From assembly GCA_015063805.1 (NCBI GenBank), contig SVTK01000003.1, positions 1 through 64,000 on the forward strand: DNA of 64,000 nt, in the 5' to 3' direction. The DNA comes from Oscillospiraceae bacterium. Its GTDB lineage: Bacteria; Bacillota; Clostridia; Oscillospirales; CAG-272. The position numbers and the translations under genes are program-made. This document shows positions 50,787 to 58,989 of the stretch, piece after piece. The notes under the pieces are model-generated. The model made no database searches, was not told where the DNA came from, and was given only the letters and a program-made list of their open reading frames with translations. Numbering within the stretch: position 1 is the stretch's first letter; every line of letters begins with the position of its first letter.

Positions 50787-50848
50787 CTCCCTGTTTCCGC
50801 CTGTTTCACCAAGATTTGTGAGGAAATCGACAAATTACGCACGAACTC

Positions 50849-50877
50849 TTGATTTTTGCCACGGACTATATTATAAT
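50849..50877 (+). promoter_or_regulatory. Promoter of pfkA
   Basis: TTGATT (50849-50854), 17 nt, TATAAT (50872-50877). Confidence 0.85.
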
Positions 50878-50940
50878 AAATCAGTAACATTTTTGTAAAT
50901 CATTGGGCATTGCCCTGTTGTATCAAATGGAGGACTTATC

Positions 50941-52002
50941 ATGAGCAATCAGATTCGCAAGATCGCCGTACTCACCTCGGGTGGAGACGCACCCGGTATG
51001 AACGCCTGCGCCCGTGCCGTTGCACGGACTGCCCTTGCCCGCGGCCTGGAGGTTATCGGCTTCCTTGGCGGCTACAGCGGCCTTCTCGAGGACAAGATGG
51101 TCAAACTTGGGCATAATGATGTTTCCAACATTGTCAACCGGGGCGGTACCTTCCTGTATTCCGACCGCTGCCTGGACTTCAAGACCCCCGAAGGTATGGC
51201 CAAGGCCGTTGCCTGCTGCAAGAAGTATGAGATCGACGGCATTGTCTGCATCGGCGGCGACGGTACCCTGCGCGGTGCCACCGACTTGTCCAACCACGGG
51301 ATTCCCACCATCGGTCTGACCGGTTCCATCGACAACGATATCACCGCCAGCGACTATACCATCGGCTTTGACACCGCCATGAACACCGTCTGCGAGATGA
51401 TCGACCGTCTCCGCGACACCTGCGAGTCCCACGCCCGCTGCAACGTGGTGGAGGTTATGGGCCGCGACTGCGGTGAGATCGCGCTGCGCACCGGCATCGC
51501 CTGCGGCGCTGTTGCCGTTGCCATTCCCGAGGTTCCCTTCGATGAGGCTGCTGCCATCGCCAAGATCAAGGCTCTGAAGGCCGAGGGCAAGCGGAACTTT
51601 ATCGTCACCGTCAGCGAGGGCCTGGGCAAGTACGGCGAAGATCTGGCAAAGAAGATCCAGGCCGAGACCGAGGTTGAGACCAAGTTCGCCCGCCTGGCAC
51701 ATGTTGTCCGCGGCGGCAATCCCACCCTGCGCGACCGCCTCACCGCTTCCGAGATGGGTGCAAAGGCAGTTGAACTGATGCTGGAGGGCAAGACCAACCT
51801 GGTGGTGGTTGAGCGCAACAGCGAGCTGGTGGCCTGCGATATCAACTACTCCCACATCGTTGACCGGATGTACAAGGGCAAGCTGAAGGACGGCGACCTG
51901 GATCCCTACTCCGCGGAGGAGATCGCGTCCATGAAGGAGCTTTGCGCATACCGCAAGGCCGAGATCGAGCGCCTCTACGCGCTGGTAGACGATCTGGCAT
52001 AA
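50941..52002 (+). CDS. pfkA: 6-phosphofructokinase
   Basis: 353 aa. Motifs: VLTSGGDAPGMNA, GIVCIGGDGTLRGA, TGSIDNDI (usually GTIDND), GFDTAMNT, VVEVMGRDCG and the C-terminal VRGGNPTLRDRLTASEMG. Converts fructose 6-phosphate to the 1,6-bisphosphate; the GGDGT motif fits an ATP-type enzyme, though a PPi-dependent form cannot be excluded by eye. ATG 50941 follows ATGGAGGACTTATC. Confidence 0.94.
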   Translation: MSNQIRKIAVLTSGGDAPGMNACARAVARTALARGLEVIGFLGGYSGLLEDKMVKLGHNDVSNIVNRGGTFLYSDRCLDFKTPEGMAKAVACCKKYEIDGIVCIGGDGTLRGATDLSNHGIPTIGLTGSIDNDITASDYTIGFDTAMNTVCEMIDRLRDTCESHARCNVVEVMGRDCGEIALRTGIACGAVAVAIPEVPFDEAAAIAKIKALKAEGKRNFIVTVSEGLGKYGEDLAKKIQAETEVETKFARLAHVVRGGNPTLRDRLTASEMGAKAVELMLEGKTNLVVVERNSELVACDINYSHIVDRMYKGKLKDGDLDPYSAEEIASMKELCAYRKAEIERLYALVDDLA

Positions 52003-52016
52003 ATATGAATGCAGAC

Positions 52017-52047
52017 AAGGGTGCCGCGCAGACCACGCGGCACCCTT
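52017..52047 (+). terminator. Terminator of pfkA
   Basis: Stem AAGGGTGCCGCG / CGCGGCACCCTT, then TT. Confidence 0.9.
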
Positions 52048-52079
52048 TTGCCTGCTGGCAACAGCCGAAAGGAGCGACA

Positions 52080-52490
52080 ATGAACACATATCCTCTGACC
52101 GAGGCCGACCGCGCCCTGATCCGCGCGGGGCTGGAGGTGCTGGAAAAGAACTTCGACGACGGGGTGTATAACCACACGGTGGGCTGCGCTCTGCGGACAA
52201 AAGACGGAAAGGTTTACTGCGGCGTGAACTGCGACGGCATCCACGGTGCCTGCGCCGAGTATGTCACCATGGGGATTGCCATCTCCGCCGGCGAGCGGGA
52301 GTTTGACACCATCGTGGCGGTGCATGAGAAGCACCTCAACTGTGTCATTCCCCCCTGCGGCAACTGCCGGCAGATGCTGTTCGAATATTGTCCCGACATC
52401 CTGGTGATTGTCAACGACGACGAGGGAAATCTGGTCAAGGTTTCCGCCGCCGATCTGCTCCCCTTCGCCTGGCGGCCGGTGGTGTGCTGA
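52080..52490 (+). CDS. Cytidine deaminase-family protein
   Basis: 136 aa, the usual tetrameric CDA size. Zn motifs: GACAEYVTMG (Cys-Ala-Glu) and IPPCGNCRQML (PCxxC). The Arg after CAE in typical CDA is Tyr here, so a blasticidin-S-deaminase-like or other substrate is possible. ATG 52080 follows AAAGGAGCGACA, only 30 nt after the pfkA terminator. Confidence 0.85.
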   Translation: MNTYPLTEADRALIRAGLEVLEKNFDDGVYNHTVGCALRTKDGKVYCGVNCDGIHGACAEYVTMGIAISAGEREFDTIVAVHEKHLNCVIPPCGNCRQMLFEYCPDILVIVNDDEGNLVKVSAADLLPFAWRPVVC

Positions 52491-52607
52491 AGAGAAGCGC
52501 GCAGGTGGTCAGGTGTTCGCAAGACGGTTCGACGGCACAGCGACATGTTTTTGCGGCTATATGTGGACAGGGCGATAAATTTGAATTTGACAAAGGAGGG
52601 TGTTGGT

Positions 52608-52907
52608 ATGGAGACAATGGCACTTGGTATGTTGGCAGTAGTAGTGTTAATTATGTCTGGCTGTTGCTTGTACTATAAAAAGCCATTTTTAGGTTTTGCC
52701 AGCAGCATAGTTACAATGGCTTTGACTTGCTGGGCAGGATATAGTTGGAAGTTAATGCTGATAAGCAGTGGTAAAGATACCACACTGCTCGGATTTAATC
52801 GTTATCCAGCAGCACTCATTATTCTTGCCATACTTTTGCTTATTGCTTTTATTCTTCTGATTGTAGCTGTCATTTGGATAGCAAGGCAGAGCAAAAGCAA
52901 GGGCTGA
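52608..52907 (+). CDS. Small membrane protein of unknown function
   Basis: 99 aa. Three predicted membrane helices (MALGMLAVVVLIMSGCCLYY, FASSIVTMALTCWAGYSW and the long IILAILLLIAFILLIVAVIW) and a basic end RQSKSKG. ATG 52608 has AAAGGAGGGTGTTGGT. Base composition is A+T-richer than its neighbours. Not recognised; it may be a recent insertion between cytidine deaminase and the hydrolase operon. Confidence 0.6.
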   Translation: METMALGMLAVVVLIMSGCCLYYKKPFLGFASSIVTMALTCWAGYSWKLMLISSGKDTTLLGFNRYPAALIILAILLLIAFILLIVAVIWIARQSKSKG

Positions 52908-52988
52908 CCAACCCCAATTTGCCAAACCGTCCAATGAAAAACGCACATCAGCACGCAGCAAATCACCGTGCGAAGCAAACCATAAGAA

Positions 52989-53017
52989 AAGCCCAACTGC
53001 GATCTGCAGTTGGGCTT
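52989..53017. terminator. Bidirectional terminator between convergent genes
   Basis: Stem AAGCCCAACTGC / GCAGTTGGGCTT with a loop of five and T runs on both strands. Confidence 0.88.
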
Positions 53018-53056
53018 GATTTTTTTACAAATACCTTCCGGTGCACCCTGCACCCC

Positions 53057-53827
53057 TTACGCCAGCGTGATATACGCACAGACGGGATTGTGGTCCGAGA
53101 TGTAGATTCCGTCGGTGGGGTGATCCTCCACCACATAGGACTCGGCGGGATCACAGTCGGCGTTGGTGAAGATGTAGTCGATCTTGGAGGGCTCAGCCAG
53201 GCGGCCGTAGCTGTGGAAGGTGCCGCCAAGTTCCGCTGTGGCATCCACGATGGGCAGGGTGGGGCAGGCGGTGATGGTTTTGATCTCCTCCGCGTCGGGG
53301 GTGGCGTTGAAGTCGCCAGTCAGCACAAACTTGCCGTCCCAGACGGAGATGTCCTGCATCAGCTGGGTCGCCCCCAGCAGGCGGGCAATGGCCCCCTTGT
53401 GGTCAAGATGGGTGTTGTAAAAGCGCAGCAGCTCATCCGACTCTCTGTGCTTGAGGGTGACGGCCACGGTGGAACGGGGGCAGGAGCTTTGATCTGCGCC
53501 GAAGCGGGAGCCCGCTACTGACGGCGTGGGAGAGAGCCAGAACTGCTTGAAATCAATGGCGGAAAATGCCTCGGTGCGGAAGGCCGCCAGCACCGATTCG
53601 CCCATGTAATTCTTATCTCTGCCGCAGCCCAGGACGGTGTACTCGGGCAGGTTTTCTCTGAGCCACTCCCGCTGGGAATCCCGGGCCTCCTGGAAGCCGA
53701 TGAGATCGGGCTTCTCGGTGTTGATGGTTTCCAGCACGCGGTGGGTGCGATTGAAAAAATAGTTGGCACCGTCGCCTTCGACAGCGACGCGAAGATTGAA
53801 GGTGCAGACTTTCAGCTTGACAGCCAT
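53057..53827 (-). CDS. Endonuclease/exonuclease/phosphatase family protein
   Basis: 256 aa. EEP-fold motifs: VCTFNLRVA, DLIGFQEARDSQ (catalytic Glu), FYNTHLDHKG, VLTGDFNATPD and YISDHNPVCA (Asp-His). Metal-dependent phosphodiesterase or phosphatase; substrate unknown (DNA, inositol phosphate or similar). ATG 53827 follows GAGGTAAACAACC. Third gene of an operon with the amidotransferase and TIM-barrel genes; 17 nt gap. Confidence 0.88.
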   Translation of the reverse strand: MAVKLKVCTFNLRVAVEGDGANYFFNRTHRVLETINTEKPDLIGFQEARDSQREWLRENLPEYTVLGCGRDKNYMGESVLAAFRTEAFSAIDFKQFWLSPTPSVAGSRFGADQSSCPRSTVAVTLKHRESDELLRFYNTHLDHKGAIARLLGATQLMQDISVWDGKFVLTGDFNATPDAEEIKTITACPTLPIVDATAELGGTFHSYGRLAEPSKIDYIFTNADCDPAESYVVEDHPTDGIYISDHNPVCAYITLA

Positions 53828-53844
53828 GGTTGTTTACCTCTTTT

Positions 53845-54555
53845 TTATTTTTCGTTATCCATGCGCTGGGCGCAGGCATGGATAAAACTTGAGAAAAGGG
53901 CAGATATAGGGGGAGAGCTCTGATAGAAGTGCTCAGGGTGCCATTGCACACCGAGGAAGAAGGGATGCTCCGTTTCAGGCAGCTCAATGCCCTCGATCAC
54001 GCCGTCCTCGGTGATGGCGGAGATGGATGCGCCCTGCCCAAGATGCTTGACAGCCTGATGATGGAAGCTGTTGACCGACAGTCGATTGCATCCGCAGATG
54101 CGGGCAAGACGGCTGTCATCGGCCAGGAGAACCTCGTGGGTGGTGGTATCCCGGGGAACAGGGGTCTGACGGTGTCCCTCCATGTGCTGGACGAGACTGC
54201 CCCCCAGGGCAACATTCATGAGCTGAACGCCTCGACAGATGCCGAAGATGGGCTTGCCTGTGGGGAAAAATGCAGCAAACAGAGCCAGCTCAAAGGCATC
54301 CCGTACCGGGTTGATCTCCACCGTGGGGTGATTGACAGTTTCGCCGTAGTGGACGGGATCCACATCCACGCCGCCGGAGAAGAGCAGGCCGTCCAGGGAG
54401 TCGCAGAGGTCGGCGATCCGGGCAGGATCGTCCATGGGAGGAAGCGCGCAGGGAATGCCGCCGTGATCCAGCACGGCATTCAGGTAGGCGGCGCGGATGG
54501 AGATGTTCAGCTCCTTCACCGCCGCGGTGGCGATGCCGATAACAGGTCTTCTCAT
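53845..54555 (-). CDS. Gamma-glutamyl-gamma-aminobutyrate hydrolase-like class I glutamine amidotransferase (PuuD family)
   Basis: 236 aa. Catalytic Cys in PIFGICRGVQLMNVALGG and His/Glu in LGVQWHPEHFY; N-terminal GLLFSGGVDVDPVHYG. Family hydrolyses gamma-glutamyl bonds, for example in putrescine degradation. ATG 54555 is preferred over the preceding ATG because GGAG is five nt upstream. Confidence 0.9.
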   Translation of the reverse strand: MRRPVIGIATAAVKELNISIRAAYLNAVLDHGGIPCALPPMDDPARIADLCDSLDGLLFSGGVDVDPVHYGETVNHPTVEINPVRDAFELALFAAFFPTGKPIFGICRGVQLMNVALGGSLVQHMEGHRQTPVPRDTTTHEVLLADDSRLARICGCNRLSVNSFHHQAVKHLGQGASISAITEDGVIEGIELPETEHPFFLGVQWHPEHFYQSSPPISALFSSFIHACAQRMDNEK

Positions 54556-54565
54556 CATGTCTCCT

Positions 54566-55468
54566 TTATTTTGCCAGGCTCAGGCAGTATTCCCCCATGG
54601 CGTAGGCGAATTTGCCCGCCGCAGGGCGCAGAGCCTCGGGAATGTTCTGGGTGAAGCGGTGAGCCTCCAGCACAAAGTCCCCGGTGTAGCCGATCTCCAC
54701 CAGGGTAGGCATAATCTGCTCCCACTTGATGTTGCCCCCGATGAAGGGGATAAGGTGGGCATCACGGTCGCCGCGGCAGTCCTGCACATGGGTAGCCTTG
54801 AGGCGGCTGCCCACCTTGCGCAGTGCGGCGCAGTGGTCCCGGTGGATGGAGTGGGCGTGACCGAAGTCCCAGCAGATGCCCACGGCGGGGGAAGCGAAGC
54901 GGTCGGTGAGCTCGATCAGCTCATCGGCGGTGGCGCAGTAGCGGCGCTTGACCCGCTCAATGTTGAACTCGGCCATGATCTCCAGTGCCAGGCCGGTGTT
55001 GTTCTGCTCTGCCAGCTTGGCGAAGGGGGTGTAGAATTCCAGGTTGGTGGCCAGGTTGATGTCGTTGTCATATTCTCCGTGAATGAGATCGGTGAAGGGG
55101 TGTGCCACGGCCCATTTGACCCCGAGACGGCCACAGGCGATGATGCCTCGGCGGGTCATTTCCCGGAAGAGGGAGAAATCGTCTTCGGTGAAGTTTTTCT
55201 GATCGTTGTACAGGTCTGCATAGGGCAGATGGGCCTGGGAGAATTCCACCCCCAGCTTTGCCGCCGCTTCGCCGATGGCATCAATGCGGCGCTCCCAGTC
55301 GTCGGGGGAGAGATCGTCGGGCTTTGCGGGGCGGATGGCATCGCAGAAGCCGATGTCCAGTACGCGGAAGCCTGCCTCCACGCATTGCTCCATCATGAGG
55401 ATGGTGTCTTTTTGCTTTCCGCTTCCCTCCACAGGGTTAAAGAGACCGAGTTGTGTCCCAAGTCGCAT
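54566..55468 (-). CDS. Sugar phosphate isomerase/epimerase-like TIM barrel protein
   Basis: 300 aa from ATG 55468 (AAGGTAAACCCT); the longer upstream reading is not supported. AP-endonuclease-2-fold pattern: LGLFNPVEG, FSQAHLPYADLYND, LALEIMAEFN (Glu), VGICWDFGHAHSIH (Asp-His), KATHVQDCRGDRD (His) and FVLEAHRF (Glu). Divalent-metal isomerase or epimerase; substrate not identified. First gene of the three-gene operon. Confidence 0.85.
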   Translation of the reverse strand: MRLGTQLGLFNPVEGSGKQKDTILMMEQCVEAGFRVLDIGFCDAIRPAKPDDLSPDDWERRIDAIGEAAAKLGVEFSQAHLPYADLYNDQKNFTEDDFSLFREMTRRGIIACGRLGVKWAVAHPFTDLIHGEYDNDINLATNLEFYTPFAKLAEQNNTGLALEIMAEFNIERVKRRYCATADELIELTDRFASPAVGICWDFGHAHSIHRDHCAALRKVGSRLKATHVQDCRGDRDAHLIPFIGGNIKWEQIMPTLVEIGYTGDFVLEAHRFTQNIPEALRPAAGKFAYAMGEYCLSLAK

Positions 55469-55564
55469 AGGGTTTACCTTGCCGCAGCCGAGTTTTCCCG
55501 GATGCGGATCCTTTCTTACGGTTTGCTGTGCTGCCCGTTTCGGCGGGCGAGATCCTGTGTGTCC

Positions 55565-55593
55565 ATTATACTCCACTCGGCGGGGAAAATCAA
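55565..55593 (-). promoter_or_regulatory. Promoter of the TIM-barrel/amidotransferase/EEP operon
   Basis: TTGATT (55593-55588), 17 nt, TATAAT (55570-55565) on the minus strand. Confidence 0.8.
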
Positions 55594-55626
55594 GCCCCGG
55601 TGTGCTTTTTGCCGAAAAAACTCCGC

Positions 55627-55655
55627 TTGACAAGGGCGGCCTTTCGTGCTATCCT
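55627..55655 (+). promoter_or_regulatory. Promoter of sanA
   Basis: TTGACA (55627-55632), 17 nt, TATCCT (55650-55655). Confidence 0.75.
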
Positions 55656-55714
55656 ATAGGGGACAGCTCCATGCGGCCCCATTGGAAAAATCCTGTGTAT
55701 CACGAGGTGCGAAC

Positions 55715-56383
55715 ATGAAAAAAATCTTCCGTCGATTCCTTCTCATTGCCATTTTGGCCGGCCTTGTTTTGGGGGTGGCGGTGCTGGCCGTGAACGCTGT
55801 GATGGTCAATACTACCCGAGATGCCATTGTGGATGGGGAAACGGCGGGGACGTTCGGGGCGGATTGCATTTTGGTCCTTGGGGCAGGGGTGCGGAACGAC
55901 GGAAGCCCCTCCGATATGCTCAGAGACCGGATCGATACGGGAATGTCTCTGTACCTGTCCGATGCAGCTCCAAAGCTGCTTATGAGCGGTGACCACGGCA
56001 GGGAAGGGTACGATGAGGTCAATGTCATGCGTGACCGCGCCCTTGCCGCAGGTGCCGAGAGTGCCGATGTGTTTATGGATCACGCGGGGTTCTCCACCTA
56101 TGACAGCCTGTATCGGGCAAGGGATGTGTTCGGGGTGAAGCGGGTGATCATCGTCACCCAAAGCTATCACCTGCCACGGGCTCTGTACATCGCCCGTTCC
56201 CTCGGCCTGGAGGCAGTTGGCGTGTCGGCCGACCTGTATACCTATTTCGGTCAGGCAGGCCGGGATATCCGCGAGATGGCGGCACGGACAAAGGATATGC
56301 TTTATTGCTGGTTCAAGCCCACCCCCACCTATCTCGGCGAGGCAATTCCCATCAGCGGGAACGGGGAAGCCACCCTGGGGTGA
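55715..56383 (+). CDS. SanA/YdcF-like DUF218 membrane protein
   Basis: 222 aa. A single N-terminal membrane helix (LLIAILAGLVLGVAVLAVNA), then the DUF218 core: LVLGAGVRNDGSPSDMLRDR, LMSGDHGREGYDEVN, STYDSLYRARDVFG and IIVTQSYHLPRALYIARSLG. Family members act in envelope barrier or undecaprenyl-carrier functions. ATG 55715 follows ACGAGGTGCGAAC. Confidence 0.88.
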   Translation: MKKIFRRFLLIAILAGLVLGVAVLAVNAVMVNTTRDAIVDGETAGTFGADCILVLGAGVRNDGSPSDMLRDRIDTGMSLYLSDAAPKLLMSGDHGREGYDEVNVMRDRALAAGAESADVFMDHAGFSTYDSLYRARDVFGVKRVIIVTQSYHLPRALYIARSLGLEAVGVSADLYTYFGQAGRDIREMAARTKDMLYCWFKPTPTYLGEAIPISGNGEATLG

Positions 56384-56412
56384 GTCCGTTTGCCATATAC
56401 TCTGCGCAGACA

Positions 56413-56444
56413 ATGGGCTGCCGCGTACTTGCGCGGCGGCCCAT
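56413..56444 (+). terminator. Terminator of sanA
   Basis: Stem ATGGGCTGCCGCG / CGCGGCGGCCCAT with one G-U pair, then TTTTTTG. Confidence 0.9.
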
Positions 56445-56460
56445 TTTTTGCCACATCCTC

Positions 56461-56489
56461 TTGCATATTCTCTTCGGTTGTGGTATAAT
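56461..56489 (+). promoter_or_regulatory. Promoter of the sufC-sufB-like pair
   Basis: TTGCAT (56461-56466), 17 nt, TATAAT (56484-56489). Confidence 0.85.
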
Positions 56490-56522
56490 AATATGAATTA
56501 TTGTGTTTTCAGGAGGCATATC

Positions 56523-57245
56523 ATGCTTGAACTGCAAAACGTGTCCTATCGGGTATCCGATACCGATGGAGAACGTGAAATACTGCACGATGTCTCGCTC
56601 ACCATAGAAGAGCGTTTTGTTGCCATCACCGGCCCCAACGGCGGCGGTAAATCCACCCTGGCCAAGATCATTGCCGGTATCTATCAGCCCACCGAGGGGC
56701 GTATCCTCCTCGACGGCGTGGATATTACCCACGCTTCCATCACCGAGCGGGCGAAGCTGGGCATTTCCTATGCCTTCCAGCAGCCGGTTCGCTTCAAGGG
56801 ACTCACTGTTCGGGATCTGATCTCCCTGGCCGCAGGCAGAGATCTGTCCATGAACGAGGCCTGCGCCTACCTTTCCGAGGTGGGACTCTGCGCCAGAGAT
56901 TATATTAACCGTGAAGTGAATGCTAGCCTCTCCGGCGGCGAGCTGAAGCGCATTGAGATCGCCATGATCATCGCCCGGGGTACCAAGCTGTCGGTGTTCG
57001 ATGAGCCCGAGGCAGGAATCGACCTGTGGAGCTTCGGCAGTCTGATCACGGTGTTTGAGAAGCTGCACGAAACGGTGAACGGCTCCATCCTTATCATCTC
57101 CCATCAGGAGCGCATTCTCAACATTGCCGATAAGATCGTGGTGATTGCCGGGGGTGTTCTTCAGGCGGTGGGCAGCCGCGAAGAAATCCTGCCCGGGCTT
57201 CTGGGCCAGAGCGGGGCTTGCCCCGTGCTGAAGCAGAAGATGTAA
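56523..57245 (+). CDS. sufC: SufC-like Fe-S assembly ATPase
   Basis: 240 aa. Walker A GPNGGGKSTLAKII, a Q-loop SYAFQQPVRF, the ABC signature SGGELKRIEIAM and Walker B LSVFDEPEAGIDLWSFGSLI, a SufC hallmark with H-loop IISHQERIL. ATP-driven scaffold partner in iron-sulfur cluster assembly. ATG 56523 has AGGAGGCATATC. 13 nt from the next gene, with no sufS or sufU nearby. Confidence 0.92.
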   Translation: MLELQNVSYRVSDTDGEREILHDVSLTIEERFVAITGPNGGGKSTLAKIIAGIYQPTEGRILLDGVDITHASITERAKLGISYAFQQPVRFKGLTVRDLISLAAGRDLSMNEACAYLSEVGLCARDYINREVNASLSGGELKRIEIAMIIARGTKLSVFDEPEAGIDLWSFGSLITVFEKLHETVNGSILIISHQERILNIADKIVVIAGGVLQAVGSREEILPGLLGQSGACPVLKQKM

Positions 57246-57258
57246 AGGAGGCGGGAAG

Positions 57259-58176
57259 ATGAACGACATTCAAAAGAATCTGCTCAAGCAGGTAACCGAG
57301 CTGCACGAGGTGCCTGCCGGTGCCTATAACATCCGTGCCAACGGTGAGTCGGCCGGTCGCCGCACCACCGCAAACATCGATATCGTCACCAAAACCGATA
57401 AGCCCGGCATCGATATCATCATCAAGCCCGGCACCAAGAACGAAAGTGTGCATATTCCCGTGCTCCTCTCCGAGAGCGGCCTGAAGGAGCTGGTCTACAA
57501 CGATTTCTATATCGGTGAAGATGCCGATGTTACCATTGTGGCAGGCTGCGGTATCCACAACGGCGGAGATGCCGATGCCGAGCATTCGGGTATCCACCGC
57601 TTTGTCCTGGGCAAGGGAGCGAAGGTCCACTATGTGGAGAAGCACTACGGCGAAGGGGACGGCAACGGCCAGCGGCTGATGAATCCCACCACCGTCATCG
57701 AGCAGGCTGAGGACAGCCATATGGAGCTGGACACCACCCAAATCAAGGGAGTGGATTCCACCAAGCGCGTTACTACCGCTAAGTTGGCAGCCGGCGCATC
57801 CCTGGTCATCCGCGAGAAGCTCATGACCCACGGCAAGCAGTATGCCGAAACCGATTTCACTGTGGATATGGACGGCGAGGACTGCAGCGCCAATGTAATC
57901 TCCCGCTCGGTGGCACGGGACGAGTCCCACCAGATCTTCCGCTCTGCCATCAATGGCAATAACCGCTGTGCAGGCCACACCGAGTGCGACGCCATCATCA
58001 TGGATAAAGCCACCGTGGTAGCCATCCCCGAGATCACGGCCAACCATATCGATGCCAGCCTCATCCACGAGGCCGCCATCGGCAAGATCGCAGGGGAACA
58101 GCTGATCAAGCTCATGACCCTGGGCCTCACCGAGGCCGAAGCCGAAGCACAGATCGTCAACGGTTTCCTCAAATAA
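57259..58176 (+). CDS. Minimal SufB/SufD-like Fe-S scaffold (SmsB type)
   Basis: 305 aa, much shorter than SufB (about 470). The beta-helix core shows HVHYVEKHYGEGDGNG-like and NVISRSVARDESHQIFRSAI blocks, and the C-terminal HTECDAIIMDKATVVAIPEI and LIHEAAIGKIAGEQLIKLMT are the SufB/SufD end. With SufC it matches the two-gene SMS (SufBC minimal) system known from anaerobes. ATG 57259 follows AAAGGAGGCGGGAAG. Confidence 0.88.
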   Translation: MNDIQKNLLKQVTELHEVPAGAYNIRANGESAGRRTTANIDIVTKTDKPGIDIIIKPGTKNESVHIPVLLSESGLKELVYNDFYIGEDADVTIVAGCGIHNGGDADAEHSGIHRFVLGKGAKVHYVEKHYGEGDGNGQRLMNPTTVIEQAEDSHMELDTTQIKGVDSTKRVTTAKLAAGASLVIREKLMTHGKQYAETDFTVDMDGEDCSANVISRSVARDESHQIFRSAINGNNRCAGHTECDAIIMDKATVVAIPEITANHIDASLIHEAAIGKIAGEQLIKLMTLGLTEAEAEAQIVNGFLK

Positions 58177-58186
58177 GGAATGCTCG

Positions 58187-58222
58187 AAAAAGAAACGATG
58201 GGGTACCCCATCGTTTCTTTTT
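58187..58222 (+). terminator. Terminator of the suf-like pair
   Basis: A perfect 18-bp palindromic stem around AAAAAGAAACGATGGGGT and its complement, ending in TTTTT. Confidence 0.92.
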
Positions 58223-58301
58223 GTAAACGCTTTTTGAGGATCCGCAAGGAACTTTTTCCCGAAAAAGTTCCTTGCGTGGGGTTTGGGGCAAAGCCCCAAT
58301 T
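58220..58301. repeat. Intergenic hairpin element, copy 2
   Basis: Same layout as 36821-36902: GCTTTTTGAGGATCC, a perfect stem (58243-58257 / 58262-58276) and GGGGCAAAGCCCC (58285-58297). It too sits between convergent genes and right after a T-rich terminator. Confidence 0.8.
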
Positions 58302-58303
58302 CC

Positions 58304-58861
58304 TCATGCCTCCCCAACCCCCACGATCGCCGTTCCATTGAGCAGTGACTCAAAACAGTCCACCCGATCGGGAACTTCTTCCCGCACGCCCAAAATGTGC
58401 AGATAGCGCGCCCGGTCATAGGTATAGGTGGACAGCGGTCGATTGTAAGCATCATCACTGTGCGCCGAAACGAGATACCCCGAATGAGAAAATCCCGTCA
58501 CCAGTAGGGTGTGGTAGTATACCCCATCCTCCCGTCCCAGCTGGATCACATCACCGATCTCCAGCAGACCGGGGGCGGTCTCCTCCCCAAAAGGCCCCGG
58601 TCCCCGATTGGTGAGCAGAAAGTTGTAGAAGTAGGGCACGCCCGTCCAGGCGGCGGCTCTGTCGTCGGGGCTGATGTAGTACCAGCCGTAGGTGGGGGTG
58701 AAGTTCATCACACAGCCCCCCGCCAACACAGCCTGGGACACAAAGGAGGTGCAGTCTCCTCCACGCCCCGTAAAATCGAGAAAGAGTGGATTCCGTTCCA
58801 GCGCCCAGCGTTCAGCGTACATCTGTGCCCGAAGGCGGTCATATGCTTTGGTGATCAACAT
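58304..58861 (-). CDS. Amidase-domain (Amidase_6-type) protein
   Basis: 185 aa. Cys/His papain-like amidase pattern: GGDCTSFVSQAVLAGG (catalytic Cys) and GVYYHTLLVTGFS (His). Related domains cleave peptidoglycan or sit in sporulation proteins. No signal peptide is visible. ATG 58861 follows AAAGGATACTGCC. Confidence 0.8.
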   Translation of the reverse strand: MLITKAYDRLRAQMYAERWALERNPLFLDFTGRGGDCTSFVSQAVLAGGCVMNFTPTYGWYYISPDDRAAAWTGVPYFYNFLLTNRGPGPFGEETAPGLLEIGDVIQLGREDGVYYHTLLVTGFSHSGYLVSAHSDDAYNRPLSTYTYDRARYLHILGVREEVPDRVDCFESLLNGTAIVGVGEA

Positions 58862-58947
58862 GGCAGTATCCTTTCTTTGCAGCGGAAGTTGTTATTGCCA
58901 TTCTATGCACACACGCGAAAAAAATCCCCTTGATCAGAACAAAAAGC

Positions 58948-58973
58948 CGGGCTGCGCAATTTTGCGCGGCCCG
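58948..58973 (-). terminator. Terminator of the trigger-factor-like lipoprotein gene
   Basis: Stem CGGGCCGCGCAA / TTGCGCAGCCCG with one G-U pair, then GCTTTTTG on the minus strand. Confidence 0.88.
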
Positions 58974-58989
58974 ACTGTTTGAAAAGTGA

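Noticed and set aside
52545-52607. Upstream extension of the small membrane protein (start at 52545)
   Set aside because: The strong AAAGGAGG site sits directly before the ATG at 52608; the extension has no such site.
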